The position numbers were made by a program, and so were the translations under genes. A stretch of 64,000 nt of DNA, taken from Trichobilharzia regenti. Lineage: Eukaryota; Platyhelminthes; Trematoda; Strigeidida; Schistosomatidae. The notes under the pieces were generated by a model that made no database searches, was not told where the DNA came from, and saw only the letters and a list, made by a program, of their open reading frames with translations. Of the stretch, positions 55,389-64,000 are shown in pieces (within the stretch, counting starts at the first letter, position 1; each line of letters opens with the position of its first letter). The stretch is taken from positions 85,384,319 to 85,448,318 of the forward strand of contig OX235264.1 in NCBI GenBank assembly GCA_944472135.2, in the 5' to 3' direction.

Positions 55389-55401
55389 TAGATTTTGCCT
55401 T

Positions 55402-56340
55402 GCTATAGATGGTACCACCCATGAACGTCATCACTCTCAGACTCTGAGACCTCGACAACACCAACACACTCCATGAAGAGCAGCACGGTTTCTTAATAGG
55501 TGAGCTCTGTTCGGTAAACCTATGGCTAGCATGGAGCGTCTTGTCATCAAACTGTGATAGCAATATTACAGTCTCAGTGCTTAGACACTTAACACTGTTC
55601 AACATGGCGCTGTTCTTGATAATTCGGGCAACCTACTTCTATCATAGCTGGTAAGCTTTTTAGATAGAAGGCTCTTCAGTACCAAAGTGCGAAGTATCTG
55701 ACCTGGGCACACTTCGGCCACGGAATTATCATAGGGATCATTCTTTGGGTGATGACGCCTTCAATTTACATCATCGCCCTACTGTGTCATCTGAACCATC
55801 TGGTTATTCTTTTCAGCTATGACACCGAAATTCAGAGAACGGCAAAATGTCTGAAATGCACAGAGGAGTTGCAGATGGACCTATAAGGCCTATGAACCTA
55901 GGTCCATGTCAAGGAAATATCTTTCAGATTCCAGGGGTTGCATCAGCATAACTGATTTCTCAGTCTGGCAGAGAAACTACATTCAGATGCTAATTACTCG
56001 AATGGCGTATCTATGGCATATGCAGTAATACACTTCACGCGTAGGGAGCTAGTTACTCTCACAGCAGAGGTTTTATCAACATTACAGAACTTATGTACGG
56101 CCAATAAATGAGGTGCATAATACAAGTGCTACGCTATCACTTTGGAGGGATGAGCATTGGGAACAAGGCATACGATCAAAGGCTGAGGAAAACAGATCCT
56201 GCTAAACTCAGCCACTGTTGGCTTAAGTTTGACCTAATCTCTGTTTACAAGGACAAAAATGCTCAGTGTCACCCGAACAAGGGGTTAGGTAGCTGAAGAC
56301 AAATATACAAAGCATAGAGCGTCATAAGGTGAAGAATAGA
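55402..56340 (+). pseudogene. CR1-like LINE relic, reverse transcriptase region
   Basis: Translation near 55470 gives LHEEQHGFLIG and NLWLAWS, a decayed form of the RT motif around HGF..GRSC..NL. Further on, RLRKTDPAKLSHCWLKFDLI resembles the CR1 C-terminal domain (RL..L.L..L..RR...DLI..YK). Most of the domain is out of frame. It is the target into which the RTE at 47029 inserted, if 47015 and 55402 were once adjacent. Confidence 0.55.
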
Positions 56341-57381
56341 GTGACCTTATGTCTCCATATTTAGCTTGCTGTCACCTGGAATCTTTAATAGCGACTCTGG
56401 CTACTGCATGTCTGCTGGAAGGCTATAGGCGGAGGGCAGATAATCACACAATAACACAAGGAATATAGTCAATGGACTGTTGCCTAGACCGAAATGAGGT
56501 ACAACTCTTCCGTACCACATTTCATCAAGCAGTCCTGGCTGAATTCGTTTTCGCTTACCACATAGTCTCTTAAGTCTCAATGGTCAACCTACCCTCCCAT
56601 TTATTCGTTTACTTTTTAATTTTCTGTTTGCCTTCCCGTTTTTATTCCTAAATTTAGATATTTTTTGTTAATTACACCATTATTATTGCAACACAGGGTG
56701 ACTAATAAGAGCTGAAAAGACGGCAGCCTGTAGACGGCCGTAATTTTGAGTGACCGCGAATGGGATAAACAAGCGATTCGCTCGCTCGTGATTGGCCAGT
56801 TTGTCATTCTAGTTGAGGTAACTTCAAACATCATTTTGCTGCTTGGTTAGGTTCTGAATTTCCGGGATAGTTTTATCAAATTTGAGGGATAACTTACAAC
56901 ACAAACTACTACAGCCCAGGGGAGAAATGATATACCAGTGAATTTGTTTGCCGAATTCAACGAATTCACGCCAAATTAAGATCTAAGGAATTCTTAGGGG
57001 TGTGAAGAATGCAAACAATGTTCTGAAGAGGTAATAACTTCACGCAACTTCAATTATCGCCTGACCATTATTTTCAGAGATCCTTAAATAAGCATGATAT
57101 ACACAGTGGTCTGGCTAATCATGATAAAAATGGCATGGTTGATGCAGCATATACATATACTCATGTATATGTAGGTAAACCTAGATAAACTGTGTTCTTG
57201 TCACGAAGATCGGAAAGCAGGTATCAGATGTCTCAGTAAGCAGTGTAATACATGTAAGTTACATGTTTTTATTTGACATAAGCTGGATCTTCACTCACTT
57301 TCAGAATTAATCTTGAAATCAGTTGGAATAAGCTGGTTGAGCACATCAGTATTGAGAGAATACAGTGAAAGTAAGTAAACA

Positions 57382-57702
57382 CATGCTGTCAGCCGCGTCT
57401 CATAAACCGTTAATGCCCAGCTCTTGCTACGCTCGGCCCACGCTGTTCCTTGCAGTTTTTCAGAAACGCTTAGTAATAACGGACGAAAAAACCAAAAGAC
57501 CGATTGGTGACTCGAAGATTCTTTATTGTTACACCAACATATAAAAATAATATTTTTACTAGGTTTTCTGCTGACTTCTTTTTGAACAGCGACCGATGAG
57601 ACGATGACTGTCGTATTGATGCCTTCGCGAAAATTGGGGAAGTTGATTTTGAGCAAACAACCAAGAATTGATCGTTCAATCTTCAACTGCATTGACACAT
57701 GC
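57382..57702 (-). mobile_element. Solo BEL LTR, 5-base TSD
   Basis: The LTR (57387-57697) matches the LTRs at 36522 and 44818 on the - strand, from TGTCAATG to GGCTGACA, with some short deletions (311 against 359 bases). CATGC flanks both sides (57382-57386 and 57698-57702). Its presence shows LTR-LTR recombination after insertion into the DNA transposon. Confidence 0.88.
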
Positions 57703-58320
57703 TTCTTAAGATTAAGTGATACATTTATTTGATATGATTGTATTATTATTAGTTGTCTATCTAAGTTAATGATGAATTCGTTGCGATAATAATACCTATT
57801 ATTGTTTTTATAGTCACTATGAACATGGATGTCATTATTATTGCTGTCAAGACCTATTATTTGTCATAAAGTGGTTGTCATTTTTGCTAAAATATTTGTA
57901 CAAGCTTTGAAAACTACTGCATAACTTGTTGTTAGATAATTTTATCATTTCATGATGCTTCAATGGACCTACTGGATATCGACCAACGATAGGTTGCAAA
58001 GTCCCTTAAGTTTAGTGAAAACTATTGGGCTACTTATATATACATATATATTGTTTGTAAAGTGATTACTTCTAAATGCTTATCAGGAAAATTTTTTATT
58101 CAGATCATGCATGCAATACCCAAGTTAATTATGCTTTTCTTAAACCTTTTCAGACTTATGGAAAAACATATATGTGCCGTGTTCTCAGATGGAACTCACT
58201 GACGGTAACAGAGGACTACTCATCTGAATTATCTGTACATTTGAAATCTGATTTTTGTTTAATAAACAGTTTTTCAATGAATCTGTCTTCCTTCTGTTGT
58301 AATGCGAGTGTGTTCCAGTA

Positions 58321-58620
58321 ACATATGTAGCACGTGCTAAGTTAGAAGTTGAGGGTAAACTGTTAGGAGTAAATGCGGCGTCTGGAAGACTTTTGTTTAC
58401 GTGATTATATGAGCAGATAGCAACTTATCGTGTTCTTTGGCTGATAACCCTAGGCATTCTGTTTTTAATTATTACGATAACCGTAGTTGCACTGAGTTAT
58501 ACATCTAACAGCATAGGTATAGTCTCTCCTTATGGTACATTGCGACATGCAGAAATCACAAGGAAACTCTCTCAGGTAGATTTATTCTCAGTTGGTGACT
58601 ATGAATCGGGAATCAGTTTA
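58321..58620 (+). pseudogene. Coding-like segment with a predicted membrane helix
   Basis: A broken reading gives VTYVARAKLEVEGKLLGV, then a TGA and, in the same frame, VLWLITLGILFLIITITVVA, a strongly hydrophobic stretch of membrane-helix length. TSNSIGIVSPYGTLRHAEI follows, then a possible donor at CAG|GTAGAT. An adjacent frame at 58076-58321 may belong to it. I do not recognise the family. It could be a captured host exon or part of an ancient transposon gene. Confidence 0.3.
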
Positions 58621-59857
58621 CGTATTCTGCTATGACGATATATAACTCGAAACGCTTTATAATCACAGGACTTCCTCTACGGTTTAGGCATATTTACTTT
58701 ATTTGACTACAACATAATCTTTTACCAATAGGCTTTTCCAAATATCTGCTCCTACTCAGGATTTCAAAGATAGCCTCATATACTCTACACTTCACATATT
58801 ACGCAAGGGCTAATATTCGGTCTTATCAAGTAGAATAAACAAACGATTAACGAGGAATACATTTATTATTGAATTAACATGTAATACAAAATCGACAACA
58901 GTGCAGGTATCTTTTTCTTTATCACACAAATCCATGGAATTCCCGAAAGTAGATATCATCTGAAAAAGCACATAAAAATTATACAGATGCAGACATTGTT
59001 ATCAGTGTAAACACAATAATTAACCATGAAATATGTTTGAAATGAAGAAATAATTAGTTGAATTGTATATAATTACGTCAGTAAACATTTTTCAATAATA
59101 CAAAATCGATATTGCATCTGCCTGCGAACGTCAAGTTTATGCCATAAAATAAGGAAATACTATGCGTTTATAATTTCTAAGTATTTCTGCAGATTTTTCC
59201 TCAAAGAAATACATGTAGAGGAGCCTTGTCAGCATTAGGAAAAATACACAACAAAGTAAATGAAATAATCACCAAAACGAGCTATCCCACCTCATCATGT
59301 CCATGTGTAATCCATTAAAATGCAAAAAAATTCACGAAATGGTTGTTATAACATATGTCCTGAAGTAATTCGACATATTCTGAACGGAAAAGTACGTTTT
59401 TTCAACAAGCTGCAAACTGCCTGTAAGTTACGGCCGGATAAGGACACCACTATTGTCTATTTCTGCCAAATACGCCGTATTTCATCAACTTTAAGCTGGA
59501 ATATATGTAAAAAAGTGTGTAAAACAACGAAAAATGACCCAACCTTGACGTCTTTTCCAAAAATAACGCCAATATTAATCAGCTGATCAAATGACCTACG
59601 GCCGTCTACAGGCTGCCTGAAAAGACTGACGCTGTTTGCAAAATTACCGCGGTCTTAACACACCACATTATAAAAGTTACATATAACCCACACTCAGACC
59701 ACTACCTCGAGGCATTTCAAGTTGAGTCAAACAACAAAGGGACTCACTGAAAGCAACCATTCTTCACCTCAGAATCAAGAAGGGAGTTAACAGAAATCAG
59801 TTTGGTTTATATTAACTCATTGGCGCGTCTTTAGACATCGTCGTTACAAATTGGAAT

Positions 59858-60334
59858 ATGCCGAAGTAAGCATCGTTTAAAGCACATATATGTGGAACCT
59901 AGGTATTACTGCGACTATTGTGATACATATCTGACCCATGATTCTCCATCTGTGCGGAAAACCCATTGTGGGGGGAGAAATCACAAGGATAATGTGAAGG
60001 AGTATTACCAGAAATGGTTAGAGGAACAGGTTCAGAGGCTTGTGGACCATACTTGTAAGTTGCTTTGCTATTACGTTATTCTGATGTGTTTTTAGCGGAG
60101 GCTTATAAACAAGGCAAAATGCCACCTCCATTGTTTGGTGCCCCGGCAGGAATGCCTCCTCCAGGACTTGGTTATCCTCCGAGATATCCTCCTATTATCG
60201 GTGTCCCCGCTGGATTCAGACCACCTCATCCCTTAGTTCCTCCACAAGGAATGATGCTCCCTCCAAGGCCGCAAGTTCCGTGGCCGCAGCCAGGAGTTGT
60301 CATGCCACCAACATACACTGCACCACCACAGTAA
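59858..60334 (+). CDS. SNRPC: U1 small nuclear ribonucleoprotein C (U1-C)
   Basis: Three exons: 59858-59865 (ATG CCG AA), 59903-60054 and 60096-60334. The introns are 37 and 41 bases with GTAAGC...CTAG and GTAAGT...TTTAG. The product is 132 residues (human is 159). It begins [20 protein letters not shown], and the matrin-type zinc finger has C6, C9, H24 and H30 at the human positions. The rest is Pro/Met/Gly-rich, as in orthologues. U1-C helps U1 snRNP recognise 5' splice sites in the nucleus. A GTG at 59892 is intronic and not the start. A transposon ends 231 bases upstream, so the promoter must lie there or within it. Confidence 0.96.
59866..59902 (+). other. SNRPC intron 1, 37 bases
   Basis: The donor is GTAAGC and the acceptor CCTAG. 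It splits the lysine codon AA|G at position 3. Very short introns are common near the 5' ends of schistosome genes. Confidence 0.93.
60055..60095 (+). other. SNRPC intron 2, 41 bases
   Basis: The donor is GTAAGT and the acceptor TGTTTTTAG. It falls after the first base of a serine codon and joins VDHT to [12 protein letters not shown]. Confidence 0.94.
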
Positions 60335-61345
60335 CCATGTAGACATTAACATTCCAACCTTATTGTTTTAATAATAATTATGTAACCATTTAACTTTTAT
60401 GCTTTCTGATAAGTCTTCATAGTTTTTCACTTTCCCTGATTACGTGTTGGAAAGACTTAACAATCTGCTCCTCACATCTTGATGGCTATAGTAGTCCTCA
60501 CATATTTCAAGTTCTTCAGTAATATGACTATTGTTATATGCCTCTTTCTCTATGATTTCTGTTTCGAAATAGTAGTAAACACCCCAAAAGGTAACAAAAT
60601 ATGTTGCAAGCTTATGCAACAGGCCTATCATTGAGACCTCGTTATTTCTGTTGTCTCTGATCACAAATTAGGTGAATAGACTTTTTGCTAAGTGATTAAT
60701 TCATTTCACTGGTGCTTATTTATCCGCTTCCGTAACAGCAAGACAGATATTTATATTTGGGGACTGAACTGTCGGTATGATTTCATTTGAACTTAATATT
60801 TCGAAGTAAGGTTTATTTTATGGTAAATCTAGCCTTGAGTAGCACTACCAATTTTGTATCTGACTAGTGTTTTCATTGTATCAGTATAATACTAGTCGGA
60901 AATTGTTATTAATAGTCTTACTTTACCCCCCAAAAATATTAAATAGGTCCTGTCTTACAACGAAAACTTAGTAGTTTAGATTGTTCCTCTTTAAAGCTTG
61001 TTTTTGAACTGCAAGGATCTTCACTTGCCACTGTTCGATGTCCATTGTTATTATCGTTCATGAAAGCTTATATTGCAGCTATGAACTTTCTACTATATGG
61101 TATTTTGCCCTTATAAAACTGGATGTGGTCTGTGCACATGGGTTAGGATGTTTCTTCATAACTTGGTGGAATGCGTTTCTTAGGAAGGATGAATGTATGC
61201 TATTTTTTGAGTTCTAATTTGAGAACCTTGTCTGGTTACCTACTAACTTAACACGCGACATCACAAATTCGTGTTTGTAAAGCGATCACAAGCTAGAGCA
61301 ACTGAAAAGAGATAGATACTAAGACGGTGAAAAGTTGAAAAGAAC
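60335..61345. other. SNRPC downstream region
   Basis: No further gene was recognised. AATAATAATTATG shortly after the stop (about 60371) could serve polyadenylation, but no canonical AATAAA was seen close to it. Confidence 0.4.
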
Positions 61346-61349
61346 AGGA

Positions 61350-61965
61350 AGACATGAAAAGACCAGCTGTCTTTGATCATAGGTGCCTGGGTTCCGTCTC
61401 CCGTGTGAAGTGGTATAATAGGGTGAGCAACATTGAAGTTAGGCATCGAATGCTAGGTAAGGAGGGGAAGTCAACTGACGAGGCTGTGAAGCTACATCGA
61501 CTGAGATGGTTAGAACATGTGTTACGCATACCTAGCCATCGCCTTCCTCGGCAGTGTTAGCTGACGTGGCATGGATCAGGTTGGAAAAGAGCCAGTGGTC
61601 AAACTAAAACATGGCTTGACCAGTCAATGAAATCCACAACAGTTAGTTTAAGCCACGTAGGAAGATGTAGACTTCCTGGTTGGGTCCTCGGGACGGTAAA
61701 CACCAATGGCTGGAGACAATCGGTGATATGGCTCAAAATCGTTCTCAGTGGCGCAGATGCATCTACTCCTTGTGACTTATAATACCCAATGAAACTATAT
61801 TGTTCTTCGTTTTTATTATTCCTTTTGTTTCATATTCCTGTCTACTGTCTCTATTTTGCGTTTCTTCTCACTTTCTTCTCTTGCTTTGTATGCTCCATGG
61901 AGTGTGACGACTTGAACTGTTGCACATCGGTGCGAAACATACAGACAGAATGCTGTATACATACA
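61350..61965 (+). pseudogene. RTE family A 3' fragment
   Basis: The frame at 61354-61560 encodes VFDHRCLGSVSRVKWYNRVS, MLGKEGKSTDEAVKLHRLRW and RIPSHRLPRQC, matching the C-terminus of the copy at 448-1827 (LHRLRWLGHVLRMPNHRLPR). A stop at 61558 and shifts follow. The 3' UTR (GGCTCAAAATCGTTCTCAGT) and a degraded ACAGACAG tail end near 61948. Confidence 0.8.
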
Positions 61966-63599
61966 TGAACCTAATTTTAAGACATGTGTACTACGTCACC
62001 ATTCGTTTTGCGATACCCATTTACTTCAAACCATTTGGTTAATAAATGATTAAGAATCCTGTCTACCCATGTAGGCCTAATGTATTTGAACAAGAATTCA
62101 GAGCAATGCCAGTCATAATAAGGGGCAGTCTCTGTAATATATGGTGGATTTCTGCTGCAGCCTTAAGACGTCTCACTTCCAGACAATTGAGAGTTTTAAC
62201 CTTATACAAATGTTCAAATTAATGCACTAAACGTCATAATGGATTGTTGCTCAAAACCTGATCTAAAATGTAGGTACCAGTGTGTGTGGTCATGGCTGTC
62301 GAACTCTTGCAGTTGATGTTTTGCATTCTGCATCTTGTTATAGGGAATGGTTACATTTATTGAGTATTGAACTCTGCTCCATTCCATTTACATTACTCTC
62401 TTCGGCAATTTGAAAATTCGTAGCTACAGTTCTATATTATCGCACTCACTTTTTCTGCCTAGTGCTTTTCAGAATCAAAATCTAGTCCACCAATGCAGTC
62501 ATTTACTAGATATTGACATACCTCGATATTTATAAACTTATGGACAAGTGTTGCTGCTCGCTTTCCTTATTTACCAAATATTAATAAATCCTGGTTCCCA
62601 GTCAGAACTGCTAGTGTCATTTACATGCTTCAGTCCAATATTCAGATACTAAAGGTTGTGTGATATTTTGAAAAAAGCAGCATAAACTAGCCATCAGAGC
62701 TACTAATAGTTGACTGTATAGTCAGTCGACATGCATTACTCATGGTTACTTTAGGTAAAGCAAGTGATGGATGTAATAGTCACCTAGTAAAAATGAGAAC
62801 TTAGATATTTTAGGATTCTAAGTGTATTAATAAGAACCGTAGAGATTGTATTTCAGATTCAGTATGTCTAACACTTGAAACAGTCTCCGTCTTCTATCCT
62901 GTTATTAACTCGATAATATTGAGACATAAAGCGAATGGAATGAACGTGAAACCCCTTACCCAGTAACCATTTTGCATATTCACTCACTTCAGAACTAAGT
63001 TTCATAGCAGACAATAAGGTCATTATCCTTCGAAAAACTTCACAAGCCTAGTGTTTCTGTTTTATATACTGGTAACAGTTTAATTTATGTTAACTCTGAT
63101 CAAGATACGACTGAGTAGTTCCTCAAAAGTTGGGTGCCGAATGAAAAGTAGACATAAGGTGAACTGTTTCGCTGGATATTGCATATGTGGTAATTGAAAA
63201 TTTATAATGCAATTCTTGTTACACTTGCTTGGTTCTATGTACAAATTAATGCGAAAATTATAAACTAATTCAACTATAAAACAGTACAGTTTCATGAGTT
63301 CAACTATGAGATAACTTAACCGAGTTAAGACAACTTTTCACCTAATAATAAAAAGTGGGTTAAATATACTTCAAAAAGCTAAATTATAGATAATATGCAC
63401 TTTTATTAAATTAGGGTTTTTATAAAAGAAATAAGTATTAGACTGTGAAATATAAATAAGAAAATTGAATGGTTTTGCGAGTACATAATTCTTCAAATAA
63501 GTATTAATTGTAATCATATTCAGACAGCAGAACAGCAACTGATGACATTTTCAACCGTGAGATAAGAATTGTGACGAACAACAGTTTCTCTTCTATTCA
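61966..63599. other. Unassigned sequence
   Basis: AT-rich sequence with only short frames. Nothing was recognised. It may include the 3' UTR of the - strand gene ending at 63600. Confidence 0.4.
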
Positions 63600-63763
63600 T
63601 CACTTTTGTAAAGAGTCCAGTAAAGAACCAAGCATCAAATCTTCAGATGTTATAGCAGCGTCAAAATATTCATCTTCACAAACTGCATTACCGTAATCTG
63701 TTGACTGATTCGTTTCGTTAGATGTAGTAGGATTAGAAAGAAATTCAAGTGGTATAGGCATAC
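63600..63763 (-). CDS. Unrecognised gene, terminal exon
   Basis: On the - strand an acceptor (TTTTACAACAG) precedes this exon, which completes a glycine codon and reads MPIPLEFLSNPTTSNETNQS, then a Ser/Thr/acidic stretch, and ends DLMLGSLLDSLQK before TGA at 63602-63600. The acceptor matches in phase with the donor at 63907. I recognise no domain. The acidic, leucine-containing end could be an interaction motif, but no function can be assigned. Confidence 0.55.
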
Positions 63764-63907
63764 CTGTTGTAAAACACAAGTAGAAAAGTATTATGGTTGA
63801 TATTTATTTAGACAGCGATGTAACTAACTATATTAGAAATCACACGACGAAATTGTTAATTGAAATGAATTCGAGAATCAGAAAGAGAGAGATTACAAAT
63901 TTCCTAC

Positions 63908-64000
63908 CTACACAAAAGAACTGGACGTAGGGTGAGTCACTGGCGCCATCAAAACTCAAAGTAAACATACTAAGGCATAGAGACGGAATAATAGTTTGAC
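63908..64000 (-). CDS. Unrecognised gene, penultimate exon (runs off the window)
   Basis: The frame is open to the window edge and reads SMFTLSFDGASDSPYVQFFC, then V and the first base of a Gly codon at GTAG|GTAGG. The 144-base intron and matching phase with the exon at 63763 support a real splice. Upstream exons lie beyond 64000. No family is recognised. Confidence 0.5.

Larger units (their letters stand above)
47016..55401 (+). mobile_element. RTE (family C, SR2-like), 13-base TSD, split by a Gypsy element
   Basis: The element (47029-55388) is bracketed by TAGATTTTGCCTT at 47016-47028 and 55389-55401. Without the Gypsy insertion (48468-53670 plus one TSD copy) it is about 3.15 kb. It has a 5' UTR, endonuclease, RT and an AATAATAAT-type tail. 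It is the reference copy for recognising the relics at 13365, 24118 and 26032. Frameshifts show it is no longer functional. Confidence 0.87.
56713..59626. mobile_element. DNA transposon, 21-base TIRs, 9-base TSD, no transposase
   Basis: Perfect 21-base inverted repeats beginning GGCAGCCTGTAGACGG lie at 56722-56742 and 59597-59617. TGAAAAGAC flanks both ends (56713-56721 and 59618-59626). A 9-base duplication is typical of Mutator-like elements and allowed for Merlin. The TIR sequence does not resemble the Merlin ends here. The 2,896-base interior shows no transposase and holds a solo LTR and a coding-like patch. It ends 231 bases before the SNRPC start. Confidence 0.87.

Noticed and set aside
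59892..60095. SNRPC start at GTG 59892 and a read-through end after 60054
   Set aside because: Both extensions are intron sequence. Splicing restores the conserved MPK start and the Pro-rich C-terminus.

Overview
The window reads as nuclear DNA of a schistosome (blood fluke). The evidence is a tRNA-derived repeat carrying a hammerhead-like ribozyme, RTE- and CR1-clade non-LTR elements, a Merlin DNA transposon, Penelope-like relics, a CsRn1-type Gypsy element, BEL elements, and a U1-C gene with 37- and 41-base introns. The species cannot be fixed from the sequence alone.

Three host genes are visible. The 3' half of a caspase lies on the + strand at 3908-12812, as two exons split by an 8.5 kb intron full of repeats. 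A complete gene for the U1 snRNP C protein (SNRPC, three exons) is at 59858-60334 on the + strand. The last two exons of an unrecognised gene lie on the - strand at 63600-64000. Almost everything else is transposon-derived.

Region by region. 0-4 kb holds a decayed ribozyme repeat, an RTE insertion with an exact 17-base target duplication, and a LINE 3' fragment. 4-12.6 kb is the caspase intron, with Penelope relics, LINE fragments, a SINE and a large inverted repeat. 13-24 kb holds RTE, SINE, hammerhead, Penelope and CR1 relics and a poorly explained 2 kb stretch. 24-36.5 kb is one RTE relic opened by a SINE (itself holding a Merlin-like MITE with telomere repeats), a Merlin transposon and a BEL relic (itself holding a nearly full-length LINE). 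36.5-45.2 kb is a BEL element bounded by TATAC; it contains a gag gene, a CR1 insertion with an open 688-codon RT frame, and a second, diverged partial gag. 47-55.4 kb is an RTE copy with a 13-base target duplication, split by a young Gypsy element whose LTRs differ at two positions by eye. 56.7-59.6 kb is a DNA transposon with 21-base terminal repeats and a 9-base target duplication, ending 231 bases before the SNRPC start codon.

The main interest is the ordered nesting. Several insertion sites can be read to the base, so relative ages follow. In the BEL element the two gag copies differ more than the two LTRs do, which suggests the composite was assembled before its last integration.
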